Below, in pieces: positions 34,364-43,138 of a stretch of DNA of 64,000 nucleotides. Every line of letters begins with the position of its first letter. Position 1 is the stretch's first letter. Under the pieces are notes generated by a model. The model did not search any database. It was given only the letters and a program-made list of their open reading frames with translations, and had not been told where the DNA came from. Made by a program: the position numbers and the translations under genes. The stretch spans positions 186,001-250,000 of the forward strand of contig NZ_FQXG01000004.1 of the NCBI RefSeq assembly GCF_900129905.1. Reading direction: 5' to 3'. This DNA is from Ferrimonas marina (GTDB taxonomy: Bacteria > Pseudomonadota > Gammaproteobacteria > Enterobacterales > Shewanellaceae).

Positions 34364-35710
34364 TTACTCCTGGTAGCCCCGCATCGCCGCCTCAGGCCAG
34401 CCATTGGCCATCTGCTGCTCGATAAAGCGCTGCTTTTGCTGCTGCAGTGCCGGCAGGTCGATGTCCACTGCCGCCTGAGCAGTCTCTTTGCTGCTCACAT
34501 CCGGGTAGTCAACGCTGTCCACGCCCCGTTCGGCCAGCACCTGGGCTAGCTTAGCGCGGGCCATCTTCACCTGCTGCAACGCGACGGTCAGCAACGCCAT
34601 CCCCTCCTCAGGGTTGTGGGCGTGGATCCCGTGTGACGAGGTGGCAAAGTCCCAGCGCCACTGGGCGTGGCGGATGTCCATCAGCGCACTGTTCATCTCG
34701 TGCCAGTTGGCCTCGGCCGCCCAAGCTGCCTGGGCCTCGTAATGGGCCTGGATCAGCAACCCCTCCACTTCGGTACGCGCCTCATCAATGGCGGCTTTGT
34801 GCTGCGCCAGGGTCTGCGCCAGCTCAGCCTCATCCTGATGACAGCCTTGGCAGGCTTGTTCGTACTGGGCCATGGCCCCACTCACCTTGTGGTTATGCAT
34901 CCCTTCGGCGGATTGCCCCGCCATATGGCAATCCACGCAACCCACGTCGAGCTTGGCGTGGCCGCTGCGGCTCCAATGCTCGTACTCCGGGTGGCGCGCC
35001 TTCACCATGGGAGCGCCCGAGATGGGATGGACCCAGTCGTAGAAACGGCGGGTGTCGTAGTAGCGCTCAATCTCATCGGCGGTACTGCCAAAGATCCAGG
35101 GGATGTTAACCTTGTTGTCCTCTTCCGGCTGGAAGTAGTAGGTCACATGACACTGACCACAGGTCTGCGACGCCTGCCAGCTGGCATTTTGCGCCTCGAA
35201 CGGCTGCTTGACCTTGTTCATGGCATTGAGAGCATAGGGGCGCGAAAGACGCAGGGTCGATTCGCCCGGCTCATGACAGTCGGCACAACCCACCGCGTTG
35301 CCCACCTCGCGGCCCAGCTCCGCAAAGGTGTGGGCGGCAAAGCCGTTCTCTCCGTATTTCTCCATCAGCCCCGGCACATCGGGGGATTTGCAGCTCCAGC
35401 AGGCGGCACTGCCCTGGCCATCAGCTGTACGTAGGGTCTGCGCTACATCCGCCACCGCAAACTGGTGGCCACGGGGGGAGTGGAACTCCTTGGCATAGGG
35501 GCTGCCGGCCCACAGCACCACCAGTGCCGGCCGATGGGCCAGCAGGTCGGTGCGGGCCGAGGTATTCTCGGTCTCAGCCCAGCTTTGGTACTCGGCCGGG
35601 TAAGTGGCTTGCCAGGCTTCATTGTTACCGGGGCTGTCTGTCATCGACGGCTGACCACATCCGACCAACGCCGCACTGCCCAGAGCCAAGGCCATCAGCC
35701 GCTTTGTCAT
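34364..35710 (-). CDS. nrfA: Ammonia-forming cytochrome c nitrite reductase, lipoprotein-like
   Basis: NrfA reduces nitrite to ammonium with six electrons in the periplasm. With start 35710 (448 residues) the five haem sites are CWSCK (104-108, the Lys-ligated catalytic haem), CADCH (142-146), CGQCH (184-188), CVDCH (258-262) and CQGCH (287-291). The length is normal. I chose the internal ATG 35710 because it gives MTKRLMALALGSAALVGCGQ, a signal peptide ending in a lipobox (Cys18); two upstream starts are possible. A lipid anchor would be unusual for NrfA. No nrfBCD, nrfH or maturation genes are adjacent, so the electron donor must be elsewhere. Confidence 0.94.
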   Translation of the reverse strand: MTKRLMALALGSAALVGCGQPSMTDSPGNNEAWQATYPAEYQSWAETENTSARTDLLAHRPALVVLWAGSPYAKEFHSPRGHQFAVADVAQTLRTADGQGSAACWSCKSPDVPGLMEKYGENGFAAHTFAELGREVGNAVGCADCHEPGESTLRLSRPYALNAMNKVKQPFEAQNASWQASQTCGQCHVTYYFQPEEDNKVNIPWIFGSTADEIERYYDTRRFYDWVHPISGAPMVKARHPEYEHWSRSGHAKLDVGCVDCHMAGQSAEGMHNHKVSGAMAQYEQACQGCHQDEAELAQTLAQHKAAIDEARTEVEGLLIQAHYEAQAAWAAEANWHEMNSALMDIRHAQWRWDFATSSHGIHAHNPEEGMALLTVALQQVKMARAKLAQVLAERGVDSVDYPDVSSKETAQAAVDIDLPALQQQKQRFIEQQMANGWPEAAMRGYQE

Positions 35711-35846
35711 TAACACGCGCACACTACACTCACTCATTTGTTGTCTTTTCAACACCACTTTAAACCAGTGCCTGTTTTCGGCATAAGTCCTTTGCCTTCA
35801 ATATGGTAAAGTGTGATGCCCGGCACATCTTCACTTCAGGTTGTTC

Positions 35847-36728
35847 ATGTTCAGCACCGTTACCGCCATCCTGTTCCCGCTGTTTATGGTGGTGGCCCTG
35901 GGCTACCTGCTGGCACGTCGACTCAACCCCGATTTTAGCCAACTCAACCGCATCAACATGCTGGTGTTCGTCCCCGCCCTGGTGTTCTCCTCACTGCTCA
36001 GCCTGGATCTGCGCGCCGATGGGGCCAGCACCCTGGTGATGGCGGGCACCCTGGCAATCCTGCTGCCGGGCCTGCTCTGCTGGCCAATCTGCCGAATAAC
36101 CGGTGCCTCCTTTCGGCTCTGGGGCCCCACCCAGATGTTTCGCAACAGCGGCAACCTGGGGATCCCCCTGTTCCTGCTCGCCTTCGGTGACCGAGCCCTG
36201 GACTTCGCGGTGTTGCTGTTTGCCCTCTCCAATGTGCTGCACCTGACTCTGGGTTTGGCGATATTCCAAGGGCGCTTCTCGCTCAAGGGGATGGCCTCCG
36301 CCCCGCTGCTGCCCGCCGCCCTGCTGGGGATCGGCGCCAACCTGGCGGACATAGCTGTTTGGCCTCCGCTGGTGGCAGGCACCGAGCTGGCCGGCCAAGC
36401 GGCCATCCCCATCATGCTGCTGGCCCTGGGCGGTCAGCTTATCCACCTGCGCCGTCAGGACATCCGCCTGGGGCTGGGTGCCACCGCGGTGAGCCTGCTC
36501 AGCGGCGCCGTCGCCTTTGTGGTGGTGGATAGCCTGTTTGATTTGAGCTTACTGCAGCGCCAGATGCTGCTGCTGTTCACCCTGCTGCCACCGGCGGTGA
36601 TCAACTTCCTGTTCGCCCAGCAGTACCAGGTGGCCCCGCAGAAGATGTCCGCCATTATCCTGTTCAGTAACTTCGCCACGGTGTTGACCCTGCCGCTGAT
36701 CCTGACGTTGGCTCTGAGCCTGGGGTGA
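35847..36728 (+). CDS. AEC family transporter
   Basis: A 293-residue membrane protein of the auxin-efflux-carrier family. It starts FSTVTAILFPLFMVVALGYLLARRL and has the MFRNSGNLGIPLFLLAFG segment and the C-terminal LPPAVINFLFAQQYQ typical of the family, in two halves of five helices. Substrate unknown (family members move carboxylates or auxin). ATG 35847 is chosen over the TTG two codons earlier. Confidence 0.9.
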   Translation: MFSTVTAILFPLFMVVALGYLLARRLNPDFSQLNRINMLVFVPALVFSSLLSLDLRADGASTLVMAGTLAILLPGLLCWPICRITGASFRLWGPTQMFRNSGNLGIPLFLLAFGDRALDFAVLLFALSNVLHLTLGLAIFQGRFSLKGMASAPLLPAALLGIGANLADIAVWPPLVAGTELAGQAAIPIMLLALGGQLIHLRRQDIRLGLGATAVSLLSGAVAFVVVDSLFDLSLLQRQMLLLFTLLPPAVINFLFAQQYQVAPQKMSAIILFSNFATVLTLPLILTLALSLG

Positions 36729-37102
36729 CCAGCTGCCCAATCCCGCTTGTCTGCCAAAGCAGTAGGACCTATTCATCTTTCTCGATGTTTTTTGCAGCCA
36801 CTTACTGGCGGCTTTTGCTGATATTAGGGGCAAAGCAGAGGCTGTGAAGTTGAGTAGGCCTCAATGAACGGCCGATACGCCGAAGAAGTCACCAGCAAGC
36901 ACTGCCCGAAGGGTTCGGCCAAAGCCATTTTTCTCGTTGTCGAAGGCTCTTCGCTTAGCCCACTAGGCTTCATCGCCTGCTCCTAGATTAAAATCGCTTT
37001 GACTCGAACAAAAGTTCACCCCGAAAGGTAAATAGGCCCTAGGGGCTTTTATATAATTCGGGTATCATCTTCGGCCCCAAAATCAGCGGTCAGGAATCCA
37101 GT
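36729..37102. other. Intergenic region upstream of rhlE with possible dispersed repeat
   Basis: No firm gene in 374 bases. The minus strand at 36928-36824 carries a 34-codon frame (MALAEPFGQCLLVTSSAYRP...) that lacks a ribosome-binding site and reads more like a dispersed intergenic repeat than a gene. A TATAAT lies near 37052, about 50 bases before rhlE, without a clear -35 box. Confidence 0.35.
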
Positions 37103-38371
37103 ATGAGTTTTGCCTCCCAGGGCTTTGGCCCGGAAATCGTTCGCGCGGTCAGCGAATGCGGTTACGACAAGATGACCCCGGTCCAGCGCAAGGCGATCCC
37201 CGCCGCGCGCAAAGGGCGGGATATCCTGGCCAACGCCCAGACCGGCACCGGCAAAACCGCTGCCTTCGCCCTGCCCATCATCCAGCAGCTGCTGGACACC
37301 CCGACCCAGCGTCAGGGGCGGCAGGTGCGTGCGCTGATCCTGGCCCCGACCCGGGAGCTGGCCGCCCAGATCGCCAATAACTGCCGCGACTACACCCAGT
37401 ACACTGAGCTGAGCGTGGCGGTGGTCTACGGCGGCACTAAGATGGCCGGGCAAGCCGCTACCCTGCAAAAAGGGGTGGATATCCTGGTGGCTACGCCAGG
37501 GCGCCTGCTGGAGCACGTAGCCGAAAACAACGTCAGCCTGACCCAGGTGCACCACCTGGTACTGGACGAAGCCGACCGCATGCTGGACATGGGCTTCAGT
37601 GGCGAGCTGACCCGGGTAATGAAGCTGGTGCCGCCAAAGCACCAGACCATGCTGTTCTCCGCCACCTACCCGCCGAAGATGAAGCAGCTGGCCACCCAAA
37701 GTCTCAAAAACCCGGTAGTAGTGGCGGTAGCACCGCAAAACAGCACCGCCGAGACCGTTTCCCACGTGATCTACCCAGTGGACCAGGACCGCAAGCTCGA
37801 TCTCATCGTCGAGCTGGTGGGACGCAAGAACTGGCGCCAGGTGCTGGTGTTCGCCAACTACAAAGAGACGGTCGACGCGGTGGTGTCGGAGCTGAACCAG
37901 TACGGTGTGCCGGCGGAAGCCTGTCACGGCGACAAAGGCCAAGGGGCTCGACGCCGAGCATTGCGGGAGTTCAAAGAGGGTAAGATCCGGGTGCTGGTAG
38001 CCACCGACGTGGCCGCGCGGGGCCTGGACATCCAAGGGCTGCCCTACGTGGTCAACTTCGATGTGCCCTTCCTGGCCGAAGACTACGTTCACCGCATCGG
38101 TCGCACCGGCCGCGCCGGGGCCCAGGGTCACGCCATCTCCTTTGTTGCCCGGGATGAGGAGCTCTCTATCGCCCAGATTGAGCAGCTGATCCAGCAGCGG
38201 ATCCGCCGCATCAATCAGCCCGGCTACGAGGTGAAGGACCGCACCAACCTGATCTACGAGGTGCACAACAAGCAGCGCTACACCCGCAAACGGGCGCGGG
38301 AGAACAACCCCACCGACCAATCCGCCGGTGAGCGCCAGCTGCGCGGTCGTCGCACTACCAAGCGACGCTAA
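37103..38371 (+). CDS. rhlE: DEAD-box ATP-dependent RNA helicase RhlE
   Basis: A 422-residue helicase. Motifs in order: Q motif (GYDKMTPVQRKAIP), I ANAQTGTGKT, Ia APTRELAAQ, II DEAD (VLDEADRMLDMGF), III SAT, IV VLVFANYKE, V ATDVAARGLDI, VI HRIGRTGRAG. A basic tail ends with RGRRTTKRR. RhlE-type proteins remodel RNA in ribosome assembly and decay. SrmB or another DEAD paralogue is possible, but the compact N-terminus and tail fit RhlE best. Confidence 0.92.
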   Translation: MSFASQGFGPEIVRAVSECGYDKMTPVQRKAIPAARKGRDILANAQTGTGKTAAFALPIIQQLLDTPTQRQGRQVRALILAPTRELAAQIANNCRDYTQYTELSVAVVYGGTKMAGQAATLQKGVDILVATPGRLLEHVAENNVSLTQVHHLVLDEADRMLDMGFSGELTRVMKLVPPKHQTMLFSATYPPKMKQLATQSLKNPVVVAVAPQNSTAETVSHVIYPVDQDRKLDLIVELVGRKNWRQVLVFANYKETVDAVVSELNQYGVPAEACHGDKGQGARRRALREFKEGKIRVLVATDVAARGLDIQGLPYVVNFDVPFLAEDYVHRIGRTGRAGAQGHAISFVARDEELSIAQIEQLIQQRIRRINQPGYEVKDRTNLIYEVHNKQRYTRKRARENNPTDQSAGERQLRGRRTTKRR

Positions 38372-38385
38372 TCCCAGACACCTTC

Positions 38386-38413
38386 GAGGCCCCTCATCCG
38401 TAGGGGCCTTATT
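38386..38413 (+). terminator. Terminator after rhlE
   Basis: Hairpin AAGGCCCC-type: AGGCCCCT/AGGGGCCT (38387-38409) followed by TTATTGT. Confidence 0.7.
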
Positions 38414-38613
38414 GTGACCTCCCTCACAAACCCAAATCGCAAGACACGCAAGCGCTTCTATTACCGGGTGAACCTCTTACACTCCGACTCAGACCAAGTC
38501 GTCGCACTTTGATTCAGCTTCTGTTCAGATTGGTCGTTCTTTATTCCTGACTCCGCAGGGAACAGCCGGAGAGAGATTCAACGCAGGATGCCAACGCCAT
38601 GTCGTGAGGCTCA

Positions 38614-39498
38614 ATGCTCCCTTTCCACCAGGTTGTTACCCGCCAGCTCGGCGACGTCAGGCTGCAAGCCTATCTGCACGATGTGACTGCACCGGTAGTC
38701 CTCACCTTCGCCTCGGGGAATGCTGCCCTGACCGAAGGCAATGAGCACACTGACAACTGGGGCTTTGGCTTTCTGAAGAAGCGTGGCTTCAACGTGATAA
38801 GCTTTAACCACATTGGCTCTCAAAACCTGTTTCGCCACACCGCTTTGGTGGCCTTTCTTGCCGAACTGACGCCACAGCTCGAGCGCTTCCCCGAACGCAT
38901 CGGCTACGGGGTCAGCCGCGGTGCCTTTGCCTTAGGTATCCACGCCGATGCCTTGCTACTGGATCGCATCCTGATGCTGATGCCTATCAGCACCTTTGAC
39001 GACCGCCTGGCGCCCTGGGAACCCAAGGCGATCCACCACAGCCTGGGCACTGACTGGAGCAAGGGTTACAACGACGCCACGGTGTGCCGCTGTCCGGTTA
39101 CCCTGATCTACGATCCGCTCTACCCCATTGATCGGCAACATGCACTGCGCTTTGGATCTGCCAAGGCACACTTAAAAATTCCCGGTGTCGGCCACCATGT
39201 CGCAGACGCCCTAGCCGAGATGGGGCTACTGAGCGAAACAGTAACTCGCTACCTAGACAACCGCTTGGACGTCTTGGGTTTTCCAGCCAAAGTGCGAGCC
39301 CGGCGCCGGCAACAGCGCTATTTCTCAAAGATGGCGCAAAACCCTACTGGCAAAAACACCATCAAGCGACGCAGCATCATTCGCTACCACTGGCTACGCT
39401 GGCAGTGCAGCAATATGGACAAAGTGCTGAAACGAACCCTCAGCAAGTGGCGTCGGAGTCTGTCCAAACGCCTGCCAATGCCTATGACCAGAGCCTAA
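38614..39498 (+). CDS. Alpha/beta hydrolase, third paralogue of the locus-associated family
   Basis: A 294-residue protein sharing the core of the 32436-33449 protein and of the fusion at 7401-10844: KKRGFNVISFNHIGSQNLFRH, elbow GYGVSRGAFALG (Ser101), MPISTFDDRLAPWE, YDPLYPIDRQHALR (Asp167) and IPGVGHHV (His194). A basic linker follows (KVRARRRQQRYFSKM, KRRSIIRYH), but the protein ends in an Arg/Lys-rich tail in place of the TPR-like module. The GC content matches the host chromosome, unlike the other two copies. GAGG lies four bases before the ATG. Substrate unknown. The 3' end overlaps the convergent peroxiredoxin gene by four bases. Confidence 0.82.
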   Translation: MLPFHQVVTRQLGDVRLQAYLHDVTAPVVLTFASGNAALTEGNEHTDNWGFGFLKKRGFNVISFNHIGSQNLFRHTALVAFLAELTPQLERFPERIGYGVSRGAFALGIHADALLLDRILMLMPISTFDDRLAPWEPKAIHHSLGTDWSKGYNDATVCRCPVTLIYDPLYPIDRQHALRFGSAKAHLKIPGVGHHVADALAEMGLLSETVTRYLDNRLDVLGFPAKVRARRRQQRYFSKMAQNPTGKNTIKRRSIIRYHWLRWQCSNMDKVLKRTLSKWRRSLSKRLPMPMTRA

Positions 39499-39971
39499 GT
39501 CGACAGCGCCGTCAACATCGCCTCGGCACTACTGACGGCAAACTCGCCCGGTGCCTCCACCTGTAGCAGTGCCACCTTGCCATCTTTGACCAGCATGGCG
39601 TAGCGCTGGGCCCGAACCCCGCCAAAGCCGCCGGTGTCCATGGTCAGCCCCATCGCTTGGTGGAACGCCCCATCACCATCTGCCAGCATATCGATGCAAC
39701 CGGCGGACTGACTCTCCCCCCAGGCCTTCATCACGAAGGCGTCATTCACCGCCACGCAGGCGATGGCGTCTATCCCCGCCGCCTTGAGCTTGTCCGCCTG
39801 GGCGATGTAGCCCGGCAGATGGGCCTCGCTGCAGGTGGGGGTAAAGGCGCCGGGCACGGCAAACAACAGCACGGAGCGACCGGCGAAATAGTCCGCCTCC
39901 ACTGAGCTCATATCCCCCCCGGATAACTGGGCCAGGGGCAGTTCGGGCAAGGTATCACCAACGGCTATCAT
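39495..39971 (-). CDS. Peroxiredoxin (Prx5/redoxin type)
   Basis: A 158-residue thiol peroxidase. The peroxidatic Cys47 is in PGAFTPTCSEAHLPGY, characteristic of Prx5; ACVAVNDAFVMKAWG and RYAMLVKDGKV follow as in the family. A second Cys in QSAGCIDML (near 92) may be the resolving residue. It reduces peroxides in the cytoplasm, using glutathione/glutaredoxin in related proteins. No signal peptide. Confidence 0.92.
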   Translation of the reverse strand: MIAVGDTLPELPLAQLSGGDMSSVEADYFAGRSVLLFAVPGAFTPTCSEAHLPGYIAQADKLKAAGIDAIACVAVNDAFVMKAWGESQSAGCIDMLADGDGAFHQAMGLTMDTGGFGGVRAQRYAMLVKDGKVALLQVEAPGEFAVSSAEAMLTALST

Positions 39972-40093
39972 CTTAGCTTCCTCAACTAGGGTTCCCCTGA
40001 CAGCCTAGCCGCTGCTCCCCCCGGCGCCAGACGTTGCAACCGGGCTTGGGGATTGCTAGTCTGAAACCCCGAAATCAAACGAGCGTTTGAATC

Positions 40094-40534
40094 ATGGAAG
40101 AGTTTAAGCAGGACTACCCATTGTGGATGGAGCAGCCGGTCGCCTGGGGCGAGATGGATGCCCTGGGGCACGTCAATAACACGGTCTATTTCCGCTACTT
40201 CGAAAACATACGCATCGCCTGCTTTGACAAGTTGCAGCTGATGGAAACCCTGGCCGGGCTCAACTATGCCCCGGTACTGAGCGAGACTCAGTGCCGCTTC
40301 CGCCGGCCGGTCTATTTTCCCGACAAGCTGCTGCTGGGCACCCGCATCGCCGAGGTCAAGGCCGATCGCATGGTGATGGAGTACGGGATCTACAGCCTGT
40401 CTCAGCAGGCGGTGACCACCAGCGGACGCGCTACCGTGGTGTCAGTGGATACCCGCACCGGCCGCCCCACCGCCATGCCCCAGGTGCTGCTGGATGCACT
40501 CCAGCCCTACCTGGCTGCGCTGGCCAAGGCCTGA
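40094..40534 (+). CDS. 4HBT hot-dog acyl-CoA thioesterase (YbgC-like)
   Basis: A 146-residue hot-dog fold protein. The catalytic segment is WGEMDALGHVNNTVYFRYFENIRIACF, with Asp22 in the 4HBT position. It hydrolyses acyl-CoA thioesters in related proteins; chain preference is unknown. Followed by a strong terminator shared with the convergent abgT-like gene. Confidence 0.88.
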   Translation: MEEFKQDYPLWMEQPVAWGEMDALGHVNNTVYFRYFENIRIACFDKLQLMETLAGLNYAPVLSETQCRFRRPVYFPDKLLLGTRIAEVKADRMVMEYGIYSLSQQAVTTSGRATVVSVDTRTGRPTAMPQVLLDALQPYLAALAKA

Positions 40535-40571
40535 GGGCTGCGGCCACTGCCATTTACACCGATGTCGCCAA

Positions 40572-40602
40572 CAACAAGGGGCCCGCTTGGGCCCCTTGGT
40601 TG
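40572..40602. terminator. Bidirectional terminator
   Basis: CAAGGGGCCC/GGGCCCCTTG hairpin (40575-40598) between convergent genes. Confidence 0.75.
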
Positions 40603-40618
40603 TATCACGGCAATGTCA

Positions 40619-42166
40619 CTAGAACCCCAGCGGGATACCAAAGGTAAAGAAGCCGATCAGCAGCAGGCTCCAGGCCAGCAGGAAGGCAAAGCTGTAGGGC
40701 ACCATCATCAGGATCATCTCGCCGATGGTCAGCTTGGGTTGGTACTTGCGCATAAAGGCCAGGATCACCCCGGCATAGCCCATCATCGGGGTGATGATGT
40801 TGGTGCAGGAGTCCGCCACCCGATAGGCCGCTGCAACCAGGTCCGGCGTCATCTGCGGGTTCACCTGGTAGAGCATGGGCACAAAGATCGGCCCCAGCAG
40901 CATCCACTTGGAGACCAGGCCACCGACGAAAAGGTTGATCAGCGCTGTCGCCAGCACAAAGCCGAGGATCAGCAGGATGGGGAAGCCCTCCAGCCCGGCA
41001 CCGCTGAGTGCACTGGCTCCCAGGTAGGTGATGTAGGTGCCCAGATCCGAGTAACGCAGCAGGCCGAGAAAGTTATAGCTGAAGAAGGTGAGCACCATGA
41101 TGTAGCCTAGGGTGTTCATCTGCTTCACCATCGCCTGCACCACATCCCCCAGGTTCTGGAAGCGCCCGGTGCGATAGCCAAAGGCCAGGCCCACTGCGGC
41201 AAACAGGATGGCGATCAGCAGGATGATGTTGTCCAGGTAGGGCGTCACCTCCCGTCCGGCCTCGTTGGTATAAGGCGCCAGCGGGCCCATCGACAGCGCC
41301 ACCAAGGCCAGCAAAGTCACCAACAGGGCGACGCCAGCCGCCTTGAGTCCCTGCTGCTCCTCCGGCTTGAGGTGGAAGTCAGACAGGTCAATGGACTCGG
41401 GCAGTTGATACTCCTGGCGCTCCAATCGGGGCTGGACAAAGCGCTGGGTGACCCAGGCACCGACCCCCACCAACATGAAGGTCGAAGCCAGGATGAACCA
41501 GTAATGCATGGTCGCCGGCTTCAGCGGCTGACCGTCGGCGGTCTCAAAGGGCACCCCCTGGGCTTCGGCAAAGGCCTGGGCGTTCACCCCCACGATCACA
41601 TCCACCGGTGTGGCCGGCAGCAGGTTGGCACTGAAGCCCGCCGAGACCCCGGCAAAGGCGGCTGCCATACCGATCAACGGGTTCTTGCCCACCCCGGCGT
41701 AGAGCAGGCCAGCCAGGGGGATCAGCACCAGGTAACCGGCATCGGTGGTCATCGAGCTCATGATCCCCAAAAAGATCACCGCCGGCGCCAGCATGCGGTC
41801 ACTCAGGCGGGTACCCAGGGACTTGATCACCGCGGTCAGCAAACCTGAGTGCTCGGCAATACCCACCCCCAGCATCACCACCAGGATCACCCCCAACACG
41901 CCGTTGCCGTAGGCCAGCCAGTTGGCCAGGATGGCGTTATCAAACATCCAACGGACATTCTCCGGCGCCAGCATATTCTTAATGGTGTAGGTCTCAAGGC
42001 CACCGTCGCGACCCAGGGTTTCGAATTGGATGCCGCCAATCAGGGCGGTGAGCACTAGGCAAAAGCCCAGCAGGAAGATAAAGATCACCACGGGATCTGG
42101 GATCTTGCGGCCTATCGCCTCGATCCTGTCCAGGGTGGTGCGGGTTGAAGAAGCCGTTTGGGTCAT
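40619..42166 (-). CDS. abgT: AbgT family transporter
   Basis: A 515-residue multi-pass transporter of the AbgT family (p-aminobenzoyl-glutamate uptake; some members export sulfonamides). Typical segments: RIEAIGRKIPDPVVIFIFL, MSSMTTDAGYLVLIPLAGLLY, AGFSANLLPATPVDV and the C-terminal YRVADSCTNIITPMMGYAGVIL. ATG 42166 (MTQTASST) is chosen because AAGGA lies eight bases before it; the frame extends to 42220 without support. No abgA/abgB hydrolase genes are adjacent. Confidence 0.92.
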   Translation of the reverse strand: MTQTASSTRTTLDRIEAIGRKIPDPVVIFIFLLGFCLVLTALIGGIQFETLGRDGGLETYTIKNMLAPENVRWMFDNAILANWLAYGNGVLGVILVVMLGVGIAEHSGLLTAVIKSLGTRLSDRMLAPAVIFLGIMSSMTTDAGYLVLIPLAGLLYAGVGKNPLIGMAAAFAGVSAGFSANLLPATPVDVIVGVNAQAFAEAQGVPFETADGQPLKPATMHYWFILASTFMLVGVGAWVTQRFVQPRLERQEYQLPESIDLSDFHLKPEEQQGLKAAGVALLVTLLALVALSMGPLAPYTNEAGREVTPYLDNIILLIAILFAAVGLAFGYRTGRFQNLGDVVQAMVKQMNTLGYIMVLTFFSYNFLGLLRYSDLGTYITYLGASALSGAGLEGFPILLILGFVLATALINLFVGGLVSKWMLLGPIFVPMLYQVNPQMTPDLVAAAYRVADSCTNIITPMMGYAGVILAFMRKYQPKLTIGEMILMMVPYSFAFLLAWSLLLIGFFTFGIPLGF

Positions 42167-42385
42167 CGCCACTGTCCTTGTTGTTGTTTCCGGCAAGGCT
42201 TCAGACCCTATCAATCCCACCGACTGCTGTAAAATCCTGCTTCTGAGACGAAAATTTTCAGCTCCAACTGATCAGCAGCCATGCACTGCCCTTCCCCCTC
42301 TAGGCAAAGGATTCATCTGGCATATACCTGATATGCCGAGCAAACAAGGCAAGCCGGACTCTCCGGCAACCGCCGCCAATGTGAG

Positions 42386-42415
42386 CTTGGTCACAAATTT
42401 ATTCTCACCCCCTTT
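42386..42415 (+). promoter_or_regulatory. Possible heat-shock (sigma-32) promoter of ibpA
   Basis: CTTGGTC (42386-42392) and CCCCCTTT (42408-42415) fit the CTTGAAA/CCCCATNT pattern with a 15-base spacer, with mismatches in both boxes. It is the only such match in the 340-base abgT-ibpA gap. Confidence 0.5.
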
Positions 42416-42424
42416 AAAAGTGCG

Positions 42425-42508
42425 AGGGCCGTTCCCAAATAGGGAGTACGGGTGCTCAAGGGAGGCCCGTGAATTCAAACCTGTTGCTCAAGAGAGGACA
42501 AACTTATG
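42425..42508 (+). promoter_or_regulatory. Possible ROSE-like RNA thermometer in the ibpA leader
   Basis: The leader can fold into two hairpins. The last one pairs GTTGCTC (42483-42489) with GAGGACAAAC (42493-42502), burying the GAGGA ribosome-binding site as UUGCU pairs with it in ROSE elements. An upstream ACGGG/CCCGT stem precedes it. ROSE thermometers control ibpA-type genes in other proteobacteria. No folding calculation was done. Confidence 0.5.
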
Positions 42509-42946
42509 CGTACTTTTGATCTGACCCCGCTGTACAAATCCGCCATTGGCTTCGACCGTTTCGCCCAGGTAATGGACGATGCGATGCGCAATGAACAGAA
42601 CAGCTTTCCCCCCTACAACATTGAGCTGGTAAAAGAGGACCACTACCGCATCACCATGGCGGTGGCCGGTTTTGCCCAGTCCGAGTTGGATATCGAAGTG
42701 GAGGGGGACACCCTGCGCGTGGAAGGCCGCAAAGCCAAGCGCGAAGATTCCCGCAAGTTCCTGCATCAGGGCATCGCCGAGCGCAACTTCAAGCGCCGCT
42801 TCCGCCTGGCCGAGCACGTCAAGGTGCTCAGCGCCGACGTTGAGCACGGCATGCTTAACATCGAGCTGATCCGCGAGGTGCCCGAGGCGATGAAGCCGCG
42901 CAAGATCACCATCGGTGATCGGGTACTGGAAGCCAAGGCCAGCTGA
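42506..42946 (+). CDS. ibpA: Small heat-shock protein (Hsp20/IbpA type)
   Basis: A 146-residue holdase chaperone with an alpha-crystallin domain. The N-terminus MRTFDLTPLYKSAIGFDRF and PPYNIELVKEDHYRITMAVAGF match IbpA, and the domain ends with VEHGMLNIELIREVPE. IbpA binds unfolding proteins and hands them to DnaK/ClpB. A heat-shock-like promoter and a possible thermometer precede it, and a strong terminator follows. Confidence 0.95.
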   Translation: MRTFDLTPLYKSAIGFDRFAQVMDDAMRNEQNSFPPYNIELVKEDHYRITMAVAGFAQSELDIEVEGDTLRVEGRKAKREDSRKFLHQGIAERNFKRRFRLAEHVKVLSADVEHGMLNIELIREVPEAMKPRKITIGDRVLEAKAS

Positions 42947-42979
42947 TTGAGCTGCTGCTAGTGGCCTGATGGAACGGAA

Positions 42980-43006
42980 TAAGCCGGGGGAGACCCCGGC
43001 TTTTTG
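42980..43006 (+). terminator. Terminator after ibpA
   Basis: AGCCGGGG/CCCCGGCT hairpin with GAGA loop (42982-43001) followed by TTTTT. Confidence 0.9.
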
Positions 43007-43079
43007 CTGTCTGGCCTCCGCTATCCGAGCAACCGCCTGCCGATCGCTCTGGTATCGCCAAAGCGGAGCGACTTCACAC

Positions 43080-43108
43080 CTTCCCCACTGTCGGTGAGCT
43101 GTTATAAT
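43080..43108 (+). promoter_or_regulatory. Possible sigma-70 promoter of rpiA
   Basis: A perfect TATAAT (43103-43108) lies about 30 bases before the rpiA ATG; the -35 position (CTTCCC) is weak. Confidence 0.4.
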
Positions 43109-43138
43109 TCCGCGAAATCACTCAGGAGCCTACCCTCT

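Noticed and set aside
37049-38320. A 423-codon open frame opposite rhlE on the minus strand
   Set aside because: It is a shadow of the GC-rich rhlE coding frame; it has no recognisable domain, and rhlE shows all DEAD-box motifs.
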